A stretch of DNA of 64,000 nt, taken from positions 2,852,001 through 2,916,000 of the forward strand of contig NZ_CP063813.1 of NCBI RefSeq assembly GCF_015277815.1, written 5' to 3'. A program made the position numbers and the translations under genes. The stretch comes from Microbacterium atlanticum (GTDB lineage: Bacteria > Actinomycetota > Actinomycetes > Actinomycetales > Microbacteriaceae). Positions 41,276-50,822 of this stretch are shown piece by piece. Position 1 is the first letter of the stretch. The number at the start of each line of letters is the position of its first letter. The notes under the pieces are model-generated. The model saw nothing but the letters and a program-made list of their open reading frames with translations, did no database searches and was not told where the DNA came from.

Positions 41276-44200
41276 TCAGTCGGTGACGGTGAGCGGCGAC
41301 GACGCCGAAGCGCCCGTGCCTGCCACGACGATCTGAGTTGCACCCAGCGCGGCATCGGTCGGCACCCTGACAGTGACCTTCGCAGCGCCGTTCTGGTCCG
41401 TCAGAACGGTCGCCACCGGCACGCCGGCGAGCGTTACCGTGACATCGTCCCAGCGCGCGAACCCTGCGAGAGACAACGTCACAGCGGCGCCGCGTCTTGC
41501 GCTCTTCCCGTTGGACTTGACCGTCGTAGCCACGTCCTCCTTGATGGTGACGGTCGTCGACTTCACGGCGGAGGTGTTGCCCGCACGATCCGTCGCCCGG
41601 TAGCTCACGACGAAGTCTCCGACGGTGTTCAACGACAGCGGGTCACCGGCGAATGTCGCCCATTCATCCGAGTTGATTCGGTACTCCACCTTGTCCAGCC
41701 CCGAGAGCACGTCGGTGCCTGCGAAGCTCAGGGCGATGGGGTTCCTGGGTGTGCCCGCCCCCGACGCCGGCGTGCGCGTCACGGATGCCGTCGGCACCTG
41801 CTTGTCGACCTTGACCTGGGTCTGTCCTTCCGACCCTGCGACGACGACGTTCGCCTGCAGCAGGCGATGGTCGATTTTCGTTGTGCCGTTCGCGCTGACC
41901 GTGATGGAGGACGAATAGTTCTTCCACCCACCATCGTTCACGCGGTATTGCATTTTGAACCCCGACGACGGCGGTGTCAGCTTGACCAGAACGGACTGCT
42001 GGTACCAGCCGTCTGCGGTGGGTTCATCCGCGGATGTGATGGTCGCTTTCGCGATGTTGGCCGGCTCTGCCACCGTGACGGTGATCTGCTGGGCAGCTTC
42101 CACATTGCCCGCGTTGTCGACCGAGCGGTACTGCACGGGGTGTGGCCCCACCGCGGTGAACGAGACTCCTGCTCCGGTGGCGGGTGTCCATGTTGCGCCG
42201 GCATCGGCGGAGTACTCGGTGTGACCGACACCGGACGTGGCGTCTGTCGCCGTGAACTTCACGGTTACCGCCGAACCAGCCGCCGCCGTGCCACTGGCAG
42301 GATCCGTGTCAGCGACCGTCGTCGGTGCCGATCGATCCACCTTCACCTCCACCTGCCCCTGCGAGCCGGGCACTGCGGAACTGACACGGAAGGCGCGGTA
42401 CTCGATCACGGTGACGCCCTCTGCTGACACCGTGACGGGTGCGCCGGCAGCGAGCCACTCCCCGGTGCCGCCAACGCGGTACTGCGCCTGCGCGCTCCCC
42501 GAAGAGCTCGTCAACGTGACCGTCGCAGGTGCGCGATGCCAGCCTGAGGCACTCTGCCCAGAGTCGCTGCTGACCATGGGCGTTACCGTAACCGGCGTGA
42601 TTTCCTCGGTGCTGGGCGTTCCGAGAACGCGGGGCGAGATCACGATGCGGTCCACGTTGGGCCCGTACGCGCTCCCGTTCGCGAGCTTCAGCGGCTGGTC
42701 GGCCGTCGTCAGGGCGACGGGGATGGTGCGCTGCCAGAAGCTGTTCCACGAGTACGTGTACCGGAAGTGCCCGGAGCCGACCTGCGTCGCCCCTTCGAGT
42801 ACATCCAGACGCCGGTCCACGACCTGCGGGTTATAGGCGTGGTTGCCGACCGTCTCCGCGTTCGAGTAGAAGATCGTCACGTCGTACGCGCCAGGAGTGT
42901 CGAATCCTGCTGCGCGTGGGATCTGCAGTGAGTTCTGAGCCCCTGCACCGATGTACCCGACAAAGGCTCCGCCGGACACGTTCGACCCGGTGTTCGTTGC
43001 CAACGTGCTCACCGACGCCGCGCCGGAGCGTTGCGCCGCTTCCGCCTCCACCGACACCGAAGCCGTGTCAGCCGTTCGGACACGCGAGGAGATCAGGTGC
43101 GAGACCTGCGCACCCGATGCCGAGCGGAACTCGATCTCGTTGATGCCCTCGTTCAGGTGAGCGCGTACGGTCGAGCGCCAGACGCCGGCCGATGCGGCCC
43201 GAATGGTCGCCGCGGGGTGCCCGTTGACTGTCATCTGAAGGTCGCTCGCGCCAACCGAGGCCCAGTCCACGGTCAGGTCGTAGTAGCCGCTGTCCATCGC
43301 CGTGACGTAAACGTCGGCGCGCTGGCCGGTAGCGAGTGCGGCGGAACCGGCGGTTGCTCCTCCCCAGACGAGCGACGAGCCGCCAGAGAGCCTGAAGCCG
43401 CTCGCGGGGTAGGTCGTCCGTTCGCCTGCACCGACCTCGGTCAGAGCCAACTTATCCAGTGTGATGTCGGAGTTCGGGAGCACGCTCGTTCCGTTCGCGC
43501 TGGCGCGGACTGAGAGCGTGTGCGACCCAGCCGTGAGATCCACGAGAACCTCGGCGCTACCTCGGTACTGCCACCGGCTGGTCGCGTTCAAGGCGAGGTC
43601 GGCGGTGTACTGAATGGTGCCTGCAGCGGCTCCATCAACGAACAGTGCGTGACGTCCGGGCACGCCAGGGGCCGCGCCGATGATTTGCAGTCGGTAGGTG
43701 CTCGTCTGCGGGACCTCTACAGTCCAGTCGGCCTTGGATGTGGCGCGGTTGAAGGATCCGACGTCGCGTCCACCGGACGCGAGGAACTTCCATCCGCCGC
43801 CCGATTTGGGGTCCTGCGTGTAGACCTGCGCCGAGGTGAGCTGCATGCTCTCCGCCTCGATGGACGCGGTCCAGGGCTGGACGGCAGCGTCTGCCTGCAC
43901 GTCGCGGTGCTGCGCGGGCGTGATGATGAGCTGGTATCCGGCGTACCGATCCAGCGTCGGCACGGTCAGCTCCAGCTCGCCGCCGGACAGTGCGACGCCG
44001 TCCTGGGCGTGGACGACGCGGGGCGTGGTGGCCAGGCCCTCGGCGCCGGTCAGCGGTGCTTCGCGAACCTCGATGTCGACGGTGGTGCCGAACACGGAGG
44101 TGTCCAGTCCGCTGAGGTCGACGGTGACGTCGTCATCGGTTCCGCCCCAGAGCACGGTGGCTCGTCTGTTGGCATCGTCGATGGCGCCGATGCCTTGCAG

Positions 44201-45292
44201 CGTGTCGACGCCGTTGGGTGTGGGCGGGGTGACCGTGACGGTCTCAGACCCTTCCAGGTCGCCGTACCACTTGAACATCCACCATCCGGCGTTGGCGCCG
44301 TTGGGCCGGGCGGTGTTGTCGGACAGGTTGCCGGCGTAGTTCCAGTAGGCGACCTGCGCATCAACCTTGGTCTCTTCGAACATCGCCAGCCACTGGATGA
44401 GCTGACCAGGCACGCCCATATCGCGGAGCATGCCGTACTCGGTGATGTTCACGCGGATGGGGTCGATGCCGAGCGACGCCTCCAACGCGCGGTAGTCGGC
44501 GAAGTTCTGACGGTAGAAGCCGAGGTTGTCGATTCCCAGCTCGTGCCAGATGAAGATGTCCGGCAGCGAGTTGTTCGCCTTCGCGAACTCGAGGATGTCC
44601 GCGCTGCGTTCCGGCTGCCAGCGGGTGTCGCCGGGGCCACCGATGCGGGCGTGACCGAGGCCGTGCGACGCCCAGACTTCCTGGATCTTCTCGTAGGTCG
44701 ACTGCCAGTCCTGGAGGAACTGGTCCTTCTGCGCACCCCAGTTCGGGTACCAGTTGCCGCCGTCGGGCTCGTTGAAGGTGATGAAGACGTAGTCCTCGGG
44801 GTGAGCTGAGTCCTCGGCGACAGCGTCGGCGACGAACTCCACGATTTCGAGGTAGTCCCATACGCCGTTCGGCTGACTCGCGTACGTGCCGTCCGTGAGG
44901 CCGTACGTGCGGGTGTCCCCGGGCCGTTGACCGCCGTTGTATGCCCAGTCGGGGTAGTAGTCCTGGACGTAGATGTACATGTCCTGGCCGTGCTTGGCGA
45001 AGAAGTCGTCTTCGACGCGGATGGCGTCTCCCGACGGGTGCTGCGTGCCGTAGGGGGCCTTCTGCGACGTGTTCGTCACGTGGGCACCGTTCAACAGTGC
45101 CCGGGTCGGGACGCCGTCGTCGCCTAGGCCGTAGAGGGTCCCGGTCGCGCCACCGCGGAAGTCACCCGTTCGCGCGGCGAAGTCCACTTCGAGCTGTTGA
45201 GGAGCGGCGGCGGCGGCCGGCACCGCGGTCAGGGCGGTCAGAGCGAGGGCGCATGCGGCTCCCGCGGCAGCCCACTGTCGTGTTCTCACCAT
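41276..45292 (-). CDS. Large secreted multidomain glycoside hydrolase (clan GH-A, GH39-like)
   Basis: 1338 residues. Sec signal peptide (about 1-32, ending AAAAAP); a (beta/alpha)8 catalytic domain of about 350 residues with likely acid/base Glu175 (ITFNEPDGG) and nucleophile Glu285 (ITEYGML); a first CBM6/35-like module (ASIEAESMQLTSAQVY); a second (VSVEAEAAQRSGAA); then repeated beta-sandwich domains with VQYRSVDNAGN and VSYRATDRAGN repeats (OmpL47-like), and a final Ig-like domain. No LPxTG anchor or S-layer domain is seen, so it is probably released. Divergent from the alpha-galactosidase with operators between them, so the target is probably a galactose-decorated glycan; exact specificity unknown. 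Confidence 0.82.
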   Translation of the reverse strand: MVRTRQWAAAGAACALALTALTAVPAAAAAPQQLEVDFAARTGDFRGGATGTLYGLGDDGVPTRALLNGAHVTNTSQKAPYGTQHPSGDAIRVEDDFFAKHGQDMYIYVQDYYPDWAYNGGQRPGDTRTYGLTDGTYASQPNGVWDYLEIVEFVADAVAEDSAHPEDYVFITFNEPDGGNWYPNWGAQKDQFLQDWQSTYEKIQEVWASHGLGHARIGGPGDTRWQPERSADILEFAKANNSLPDIFIWHELGIDNLGFYRQNFADYRALEASLGIDPIRVNITEYGMLRDMGVPGQLIQWLAMFEETKVDAQVAYWNYAGNLSDNTARPNGANAGWWMFKWYGDLEGSETVTVTPPTPNGVDTLQGIGAIDDANRRATVLWGGTDDDVTVDLSGLDTSVFGTTVDIEVREAPLTGAEGLATTPRVVHAQDGVALSGGELELTVPTLDRYAGYQLIITPAQHRDVQADAAVQPWTASIEAESMQLTSAQVYTQDPKSGGGWKFLASGGRDVGSFNRATSKADWTVEVPQTSTYRLQIIGAAPGVPGRHALFVDGAAAGTIQYTADLALNATSRWQYRGSAEVLVDLTAGSHTLSVRASANGTSVLPNSDITLDKLALTEVGAGERTTYPASGFRLSGGSSLVWGGATAGSAALATGQRADVYVTAMDSGYYDLTVDWASVGASDLQMTVNGHPAATIRAASAGVWRSTVRAHLNEGINEIEFRSASGAQVSHLISSRVRTADTASVSVEAEAAQRSGAASVSTLATNTGSNVSGGAFVGYIGAGAQNSLQIPRAAGFDTPGAYDVTIFYSNAETVGNHAYNPQVVDRRLDVLEGATQVGSGHFRYTYSWNSFWQRTIPVALTTADQPLKLANGSAYGPNVDRIVISPRVLGTPSTEEITPVTVTPMVSSDSGQSASGWHRAPATVTLTSSSGSAQAQYRVGGTGEWLAAGAPVTVSAEGVTVIEYRAFRVSSAVPGSQGQVEVKVDRSAPTTVADTDPASGTAAAGSAVTVKFTATDATSGVGHTEYSADAGATWTPATGAGVSFTAVGPHPVQYRSVDNAGNVEAAQQITVTVAEPANIAKATITSADEPTADGWYQQSVLVKLTPPSSGFKMQYRVNDGGWKNYSSSITVSANGTTKIDHRLLQANVVVAGSEGQTQVKVDKQVPTASVTRTPASGAGTPRNPIALSFAGTDVLSGLDKVEYRINSDEWATFAGDPLSLNTVGDFVVSYRATDRAGNTSAVKSTTVTIKEDVATTVKSNGKSARRGAAVTLSLAGFARWDDVTVTLAGVPVATVLTDQNGAAKVTVRVPTDAALGATQIVVAGTGASASSPLTVTD

Positions 45293-45335
45293 TGATTTCT
45301 CTCTTCGTCGAGGAGGCGCGTATCGCGTCGGGGCG

Positions 45336-45364
45336 AACCTAGCACCGCTTGATAACGGTTTCAA
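45336..45364 (-). promoter_or_regulatory. Promoter of the glycoside hydrolase gene
   Basis: Minus strand: TTGAAA (45364-45359), 17-bp spacer, TAGGTT (45341-45336). The -35 box lies inside LacI-type operator 1. Confidence 0.65.
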
Positions 45365-45365
45365 G
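45348..45365. promoter_or_regulatory. LacI-type operator 1
   Basis: CTTGATAACGGTTTCAAG, an imperfect palindrome with the central CG typical of LacI/GalR operators; starts 23 bp before operator 2. Likely bound by the LacI protein encoded at 50819-51877. Confidence 0.75.
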
Positions 45366-45370
45366 AAAAA

Positions 45371-45388
45371 CTTGATAGCGGTTTCAGA
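45371..45388. promoter_or_regulatory. LacI-type operator 2
   Basis: CTTGATAGCGGTTTCAGA, nearly the same as operator 1. It contains the TTGATA used as -35 by the alpha-galactosidase promoter. Confidence 0.75.
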
Positions 45389-45400
45389 ATGGGTTACGTT
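45372..45400 (+). promoter_or_regulatory. Promoter of the alpha-galactosidase/ABC operon
   Basis: TTGATA (45372-45377), 17-bp spacer, TACGTT (45395-45400); the leader to ATG 45431 would be about 24 nt. Confidence 0.65.
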
Positions 45401-45430
45401 GCTTCTGCACCTCAACCGATGGAGAGATTG

Positions 45431-47566
45431 ATGACAACGACGTCTTTGGCCCGAGACACGCAGACCACCGCGCTGCGCTGGGGCAATGACCTGGTCGTCT
45501 TCACATTCGTCTGGGACGACGACACGGCCGTGAGCCTGGCCGCGGTGTCCTTGGAGCACGCCGAGGAGATCCCTCTTCACCGCATTCCCGCTGTCGAGGT
45601 GGTGACCGCCGCATCGGGCCGAGTGCCCGCTTCCGGCCGGTTGACGCACACCGAGATCGGTCAGCGGCTGAGGTACGTCGAGCACTCTGAAACCGTCGAA
45701 GACGGGCGCAAGACCCTCAGCATCGTGCAGAGGTACGCCGACCTCGACACTCGGCTCGAGTTGCAGATCCTTGACGGTGTGGACACGGTGAGCAGCGCCG
45801 TCACGGTCACCAACACGGGCGAGGGGCGCGTCGTCCTTCGCTCGGTGGCGTCATGGTCTGCGGGGTTCACCGTCGATTCCGCCGCGGACGACTCCCTCGC
45901 CGGCTGGTTCCGGCTCACCGGTGTCAGCGATTGGCTCGGCGAAGGCCGGTGGTCACGCGAGGCACTCCGCGGGTCAGACTTCGTGGAGCTCGCCGCGCAC
46001 CTGACTGGCCACAACCCCCGTGGGTCATTCAGCGTGACTTCTGACGGCACCTGGTCCACAGGTCATCACCTGCCGACGGGTCTGCTCGAAGCACCCGATG
46101 TCCACTTGGCACTCGGATGGCAGATCGAGCACAACGGCCCGTGGCGTTGGGAGATCGGAGAGGACACGGCCGGCGGATTCCTGGCCCTATCCGGGCCCAC
46201 CGACGCGGACTCTGGATGGACACGCGTCCTGTCGCCAGCGGAGTCCTTCACCACTGTCCCGGCGGCGGTCGCCTACGGTCACTCTGCCGACGCTGTCGTG
46301 GCGGCGTTGACGGATCACCGGCGGGCCACCAGACGTCCCCACCATGACAACGCCGCCATGCCCGTGGTGTTCAACGACTACATGAACACCCTCGACGGTG
46401 ACCCTACGACAGCCAAGCTGATCCCCCTCATCGAAGCGGCGGGGGCCGTCGGCGCCGAGGTGTTCTGCATCGACGCAGGCTGGTACGACGATTCCGGCCA
46501 CTGGTGGGACACTGTCGGAGAATGGCGTCCGTCCACCACCCGGTTCCCGAACGGTCTCGGAGAGGTCATCGACGCGATCCGCGCTGCGGGGATGATTCCG
46601 GGTCTCTGGCTTGAACCGGAAGTCATCGGCACTCGCAGCCCGGTCGCGGACTCATTACCCGACGAAGCGTTCCTGCAGCGCAATGGGGTGCGGGTCGTCG
46701 AGCACCACCGTTTCCACCTGGATATGCGTCACCCCGCGGCGCGAGCACACCTGGATGAGGTGGTAGACCGACTCGTCAGCGAGTTCGGCATCGGGTTCTT
46801 CAAGCTGGACTACAACATCAACCCCGGTCCTGGCACCGACGTCGACGCAGACAGCGTGGGCGACGGGCTACTCGGCCACAACCGTGCACACCTGGACTGG
46901 CTCGACGGCGTGCTCGACCGTCACCCCTTGCTCATCATTGAAAACTGCAGCTCTGGGGCCATGCGGATGGACTACGCGCTGCTCTCGCGGGTCGCTATGC
47001 AGTCCACCTCCGACCAGCAGGACTTCGAGAAGTACCCGGCTATCGCCGCAGCTGCGCCGCTGTCGATCCTCCCGGAGCAGGCGGCAAGCTGGGCATACCC
47101 GCAGCCGTCGATGACGGACGAGGAAGCCGCGTACTGCCTGGTCACCGGTCTGCTCGGCCGGTTCTACGTATCAGGTCACCTGAACGAGATGGACTCCGCA
47201 CAGCGCGAGCAGGTCGCATCGGCGATCTCTGTCGCGCAGCGGCTGCGCGCAGACATCGCGCAGTCGTACCCTCACTGGCCGAGTGGTCTTCCCCAATGGG
47301 ACGACCAGTGGGTGTCCCTCGGTCTGCGCCTGCGAGCGGGCGACCTCGTCTCCCTTTGGCGTCGAGGCGGGCCAGCTGCCACCGTCCTCAGCTTCCCTCA
47401 CCTGCGAGGCCAGGACGTCGTCGTGACCACCGAGTTTCCCCTCAACCTGCCCGCCTGGCCCACCGAATGGGATGCCAGGACAGGAGCGCTCACTGTACAC
47501 GCGGACGGTCCAGACCTCGCCGCGCGTACTCTCCGCCTCGCCATCCGCCCTAAACGGTCGGCGTAG
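45431..47566 (+). CDS. Alpha-galactosidase, GH36 family
   Basis: 711 residues; ATG 45431 with ggagag upstream (ATG 45419 is an alternative adding four residues). Beta-sandwich N-terminal domain, then a TIM barrel with the GH36 landmarks: FNDYMNTLDGDPT, VFCIDAGWYDD, nucleophile Asp460 in FFKLDYN, ENCSSGAMRMD, and acid/base Asp528 in STSDQQD. No signal peptide, so it works in the cytoplasm on imported galactosides such as raffinose- or melibiose-like oligosaccharides. It is followed by a sugar ABC importer and LacI regulator in the same direction. Confidence 0.92.
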   Translation: MTTTSLARDTQTTALRWGNDLVVFTFVWDDDTAVSLAAVSLEHAEEIPLHRIPAVEVVTAASGRVPASGRLTHTEIGQRLRYVEHSETVEDGRKTLSIVQRYADLDTRLELQILDGVDTVSSAVTVTNTGEGRVVLRSVASWSAGFTVDSAADDSLAGWFRLTGVSDWLGEGRWSREALRGSDFVELAAHLTGHNPRGSFSVTSDGTWSTGHHLPTGLLEAPDVHLALGWQIEHNGPWRWEIGEDTAGGFLALSGPTDADSGWTRVLSPAESFTTVPAAVAYGHSADAVVAALTDHRRATRRPHHDNAAMPVVFNDYMNTLDGDPTTAKLIPLIEAAGAVGAEVFCIDAGWYDDSGHWWDTVGEWRPSTTRFPNGLGEVIDAIRAAGMIPGLWLEPEVIGTRSPVADSLPDEAFLQRNGVRVVEHHRFHLDMRHPAARAHLDEVVDRLVSEFGIGFFKLDYNINPGPGTDVDADSVGDGLLGHNRAHLDWLDGVLDRHPLLIIENCSSGAMRMDYALLSRVAMQSTSDQQDFEKYPAIAAAAPLSILPEQAASWAYPQPSMTDEEAAYCLVTGLLGRFYVSGHLNEMDSAQREQVASAISVAQRLRADIAQSYPHWPSGLPQWDDQWVSLGLRLRAGDLVSLWRRGGPAATVLSFPHLRGQDVVVTTEFPLNLPAWPTEWDARTGALTVHADGPDLAARTLRLAIRPKRSA

Positions 47567-47611
47567 AGGCCCGCACCGGATCACACTGATCACATACAAA
47601 GGAGCAATTCA

Positions 47612-48931
47612 ATGAAGAAGCGGTTCTCCGCCGTCCTCGCCCTCGGCGCGGTTGCGGCACTCACCCTGGCCGGCTGCTCGGACCCGGGGTCCGGAGGCGA
47701 CTCCGGAAGCGCCCCCGCCGAATGGCCCGCGCAGGACGCCGACCTCAGCGGCACCACCCTCACCATCTGGGCCGCCCAGAACTCGAACACCGTGCCCGAC
47801 AGTGTCGTGGCGGGGTTCGAAGAACTCACTGGCGCGAAGGTGGATGTCGTCACCATCCCTGATCCGTACGAGCAGAGCATCCAGACGAAAGTTGCTACGG
47901 GAGACAAGCCCGACCTCGCGTTCTGGCAGCCGACCGCGTCCCAGCTCACTGCGCTGAACGCCAAGACCAACCTGCAGTCGCTGGACGACGCGCCGTGGCT
48001 GGACGCCTACACGCCTGAGCTGCGCGATATCACCGGCATCCTCGACGACACCCGGTACGCGACCCTCATCACGACCCCTGCGGTGGAGGGTGTCTACTAC
48101 AACAAGCAGGTGTTCGCCGACGCCGGCATCACCACCACGCCCGGCAACTGGGACGAGTTCCTCCAGGTGGCCCGCGACCTGAAGGCCGACGGTGTGACCC
48201 CGTTCTTCGACTTCGGCGGCGGCACACCGTGGGCGACGCAATGGTGGGTGCAGGTGCAACTCGCCGACGCTGCAGCCGACGGCCTGTGGGACCGGGTGAA
48301 CGCCAACGAGGAGACTTTCACCGACCCGACCATCCAAGGCGCCATCGACACCTATCAGGGGCTCATCGAGGAGGGACTGTTCAACGAGAACCTCAAGACG
48401 GCGACCTTCGAGGACCAGGGACCGGCGCTCCTCTCCGGTGACGCGGCCATGGCGGTCCAGGTGAACTCGTTCTTCGGGCAGCTGCAGTCGCTCGCTGACA
48501 CCGAGGAGCTCAACGAGAAGATCGGCTTCTTCCCCATCTCGCCCAGCGGAAACGTCGGCACCTTCATCCCCGACCAGTCCAACGCCCTCGTCGCCTTCAA
48601 GACCGGCGACGCGAAGCGAGAGGCCGGCGCGCGCCAGCTGCTGTCCTACTGGCTGGGCGACGGCTACCAGGACTTCGTCAACGCTCAGTCGACCGTTTCG
48701 CTGCAGTCGGACGTCGACTCCTCCGCCGATGTGCCGCAGGCGCTTCTCGACGTCAGCGCATCGCTGTCCGACTCTGTCGGCTCGATGCAGGCTCTCGCAG
48801 TCGCCAACCCGGATCTGTACCTGAACCTCGGCGACATGATCCAGGGAACCAAGACCGCGGTCGAGGTCGCCGAAGCCACTCAGGCGCAGTTCGCCGAGCT
48901 GGCCAAGGCCATCGGAACGCCCGGCTTCTAG
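47612..48931 (+). CDS. Sugar ABC transporter substrate-binding lipoprotein (family 1)
   Basis: 439 residues with aaaggagc upstream. Signal peptide with lipobox LTLAGC (Cys about residue 21); family-1 (MalE-like) binding fold, with a DRVNANEETFTDPTIQGAID stretch and the usual C-terminal helical part. It captures an oligosaccharide for the two permeases downstream. No ATPase gene is in the operon; as in many actinobacteria, a shared MsiK-type ATPase encoded elsewhere probably energises it. A strong hairpin follows at 48940-48969. Confidence 0.92.
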   Translation: MKKRFSAVLALGAVAALTLAGCSDPGSGGDSGSAPAEWPAQDADLSGTTLTIWAAQNSNTVPDSVVAGFEELTGAKVDVVTIPDPYEQSIQTKVATGDKPDLAFWQPTASQLTALNAKTNLQSLDDAPWLDAYTPELRDITGILDDTRYATLITTPAVEGVYYNKQVFADAGITTTPGNWDEFLQVARDLKADGVTPFFDFGGGTPWATQWWVQVQLADAAADGLWDRVNANEETFTDPTIQGAIDTYQGLIEEGLFNENLKTATFEDQGPALLSGDAAMAVQVNSFFGQLQSLADTEELNEKIGFFPISPSGNVGTFIPDQSNALVAFKTGDAKREAGARQLLSYWLGDGYQDFVNAQSTVSLQSDVDSSADVPQALLDVSASLSDSVGSMQALAVANPDLYLNLGDMIQGTKTAVEVAEATQAQFAELAKAIGTPGF

Positions 48932-48939
48932 CACTACCT

Positions 48940-48969
48940 GGGGGTGCCGGCAGCTTCGCCGGCACCCCC
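48940..48969 (+). terminator. Intercistronic hairpin after the sugar-binding protein gene
   Basis: Perfect 12-bp stem gggggtgccggc/gccggcaccccc, 6-nt loop, no T-run; 8 bp past the stop. Probably partial terminator or mRNA stabiliser, favouring the binding protein over the permeases. Confidence 0.7.
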
Positions 48970-48987
48970 AACCCGAAAGGTATGACC

Positions 48988-49926
48988 ATGACCACCACAC
49001 TTGGACTCTCCACGGGCGCCGCCCGAGCCCAGGGCATCAGAGAGATCGCTCCGACGCGGCGTGGAAAGAAGGACCACCCCCTGTGGTTCCTCATCCCCGC
49101 CCTGCTCGTCCTGGTGGTGTTCTTCTTCATCCCGACGGTCTTCAACTTCATCTACGCCTTCACCGACTGGTCCAGCTTCAAGAGCGAGATCAACTTCATC
49201 GGCTGGGACAACTTCGTTTCGCTGTTCAGCAACGGCGCACTGATCAACGCGCTCGTCGTCACCCTCGTCTACGCGGTCCTCGTCGCCATCTTCCAGAATG
49301 TCTTCGGCCTGACCCTCGCCCTGCTCCTCGAACGCGACACGACGATCAACCGCGCACTCCGGGTGGCGTTCTTCATCCCGGTCATCATGTCGGCGCTCGC
49401 CGTCGGATACATCTTCCAAGCCATGCTCAAGCCCGAAGGCGCAGTCAACGGCATCCTTGGATTCCTGACCGGACAGAACGTTGAGATCGCGTGGCTCGGC
49501 AGCACCACCTGGACCATCGTGGTCGTCGCGCTCATCCACGCATGGAAGTGGATGGGCCTGTCCATGCTGATCTACCTCGCCGGCCTGAAGACCATCAACG
49601 AGGACGTCATCGAGGCCGCCCGCCTGGATGGCGCTGGATGGTGGACCACGCTACGCACCATCCGGTTCCCGCTGCTCGCACCCGCTGTCACCTTCAACGT
49701 CGCCACCGCTCTCCTCGGCTCGATGAACGGGTTCGACATCGTTCAGGCCACGACCGCGGGCGGACCCGGCGGAACCACGGAACTGCTGAACATCTTCATC
49801 TTCCGCACCTTCGGTCAGGGCCTGTTTGCGCAGGCGACCACCATGAGCCTCGTACTGTTCTTGCTCGTAGCTGTACTGGCCTTCCCCGTTATCCGGACAC
49901 TGCGCAAGCGGGAGGACGTACTGTGA
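48988..49926 (+). CDS. Sugar ABC transporter permease 1 (MalF-like)
   Basis: 312 residues from ATG 48988, which has gaaagg at 7-nt spacing (ATG 48982, two codons earlier, is only 1 nt from it). Six membrane segments and the EAA loop VIEAARLDGAGWWTTLRTIR. Pairs with the next gene, which overlaps its stop by 4 bp. Confidence 0.9.
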   Translation: MTTTLGLSTGAARAQGIREIAPTRRGKKDHPLWFLIPALLVLVVFFFIPTVFNFIYAFTDWSSFKSEINFIGWDNFVSLFSNGALINALVVTLVYAVLVAIFQNVFGLTLALLLERDTTINRALRVAFFIPVIMSALAVGYIFQAMLKPEGAVNGILGFLTGQNVEIAWLGSTTWTIVVVALIHAWKWMGLSMLIYLAGLKTINEDVIEAARLDGAGWWTTLRTIRFPLLAPAVTFNVATALLGSMNGFDIVQATTAGGPGGTTELLNIFIFRTFGQGLFAQATTMSLVLFLLVAVLAFPVIRTLRKREDVL

Positions 49927-50822
49927 CCGCCACCGAGACCCTTGTCAGGTCCACCAGCCACAGCCAGACCCAAGCGGCACGGGTGAAGCGGCGCCCTCAT
50001 CACGGACGCGCCGCTCGCATCCTTCAGCCGGTCGCAGCCATCGCCGCGGCAGTCGTCCTGCTCGGCGTCCCCTTCTGGTTGGTGATCACCACGGCTGGGA
50101 AGGACCAAGCCGAGGCCCTCAACCCGAATCTGTCGCTCCCCACCCAGTGGCAGCTGCTTGACAACTTCGCCACCGTATTCTCCGACGGCAAGATGCTCGC
50201 CGCCTTCGGTGGAAGCGTTCTCGTCATGGTGCCCGCGGTCCTCGGCGTTCTGATTCTCGGCTCGATGGCGGCGTGGATCCTCGGCCGGCGCACCTCCACG
50301 CCACTCGCCTTCGTCTACGCGCTCGCCATCAGCGGCATCGTGCTGCCTCCAGCGGTTGTCACCATCGTTCTGCTGTTGCGACAGCTCGGCCTCGCCGGGA
50401 CGGCAGTCGGAATGATCGGCGTGTACATGGGCATGTACATGTCGACGGTCATCTTCTTCGTCACCGGCTTCGTACGAACGATCCCCATCGAGCTCGAGGA
50501 AGCCGCCCGCGTCGACGGAGCGTCCCCGATCCGCGTCTTCACGCGCATCATCCTGCCGTTGCTCATGCCGGTGCTGGCGACAGCGACCATCCTCATCTGC
50601 CTGTACATCTGGAACGACGTGTTCTACGCCCTCTTCGTGGTCGGCGGTCGGCTGGACACGCTCCCGCTGAACCTCTACCAGGTCGCCAGCGCGGGCCTGT
50701 ACTTGCAGAACTGGCACCTGATCTTCGCGTATATCATCCTGATGAGCCTGCCGCTCCTGATCACGTTCATGGTGGCGCAGCGCAAGATCATCGCAGGCAT
50801 CACGAGTGGTGCCGTCAAGTGA
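49923..50822 (+). CDS. Sugar ABC transporter permease 2 (MalG-like)
   Basis: 299 residues from GTG 49923, in a GTGA overlap with permease 1; the frame extends left but that is the other gene's shadow. A basic N terminus of about 35 residues, six membrane segments and the EAA loop LEEAARVDGASPIRVFTRI. Its stop overlaps the LacI gene start by 4 bp. Confidence 0.9.
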   Translation: MTATETLVRSTSHSQTQAARVKRRPHHGRAARILQPVAAIAAAVVLLGVPFWLVITTAGKDQAEALNPNLSLPTQWQLLDNFATVFSDGKMLAAFGGSVLVMVPAVLGVLILGSMAAWILGRRTSTPLAFVYALAISGIVLPPAVVTIVLLLRQLGLAGTAVGMIGVYMGMYMSTVIFFVTGFVRTIPIELEEAARVDGASPIRVFTRIILPLLMPVLATATILICLYIWNDVFYALFVVGGRLDTLPLNLYQVASAGLYLQNWHLIFAYIILMSLPLLITFMVAQRKIIAGITSGAVK

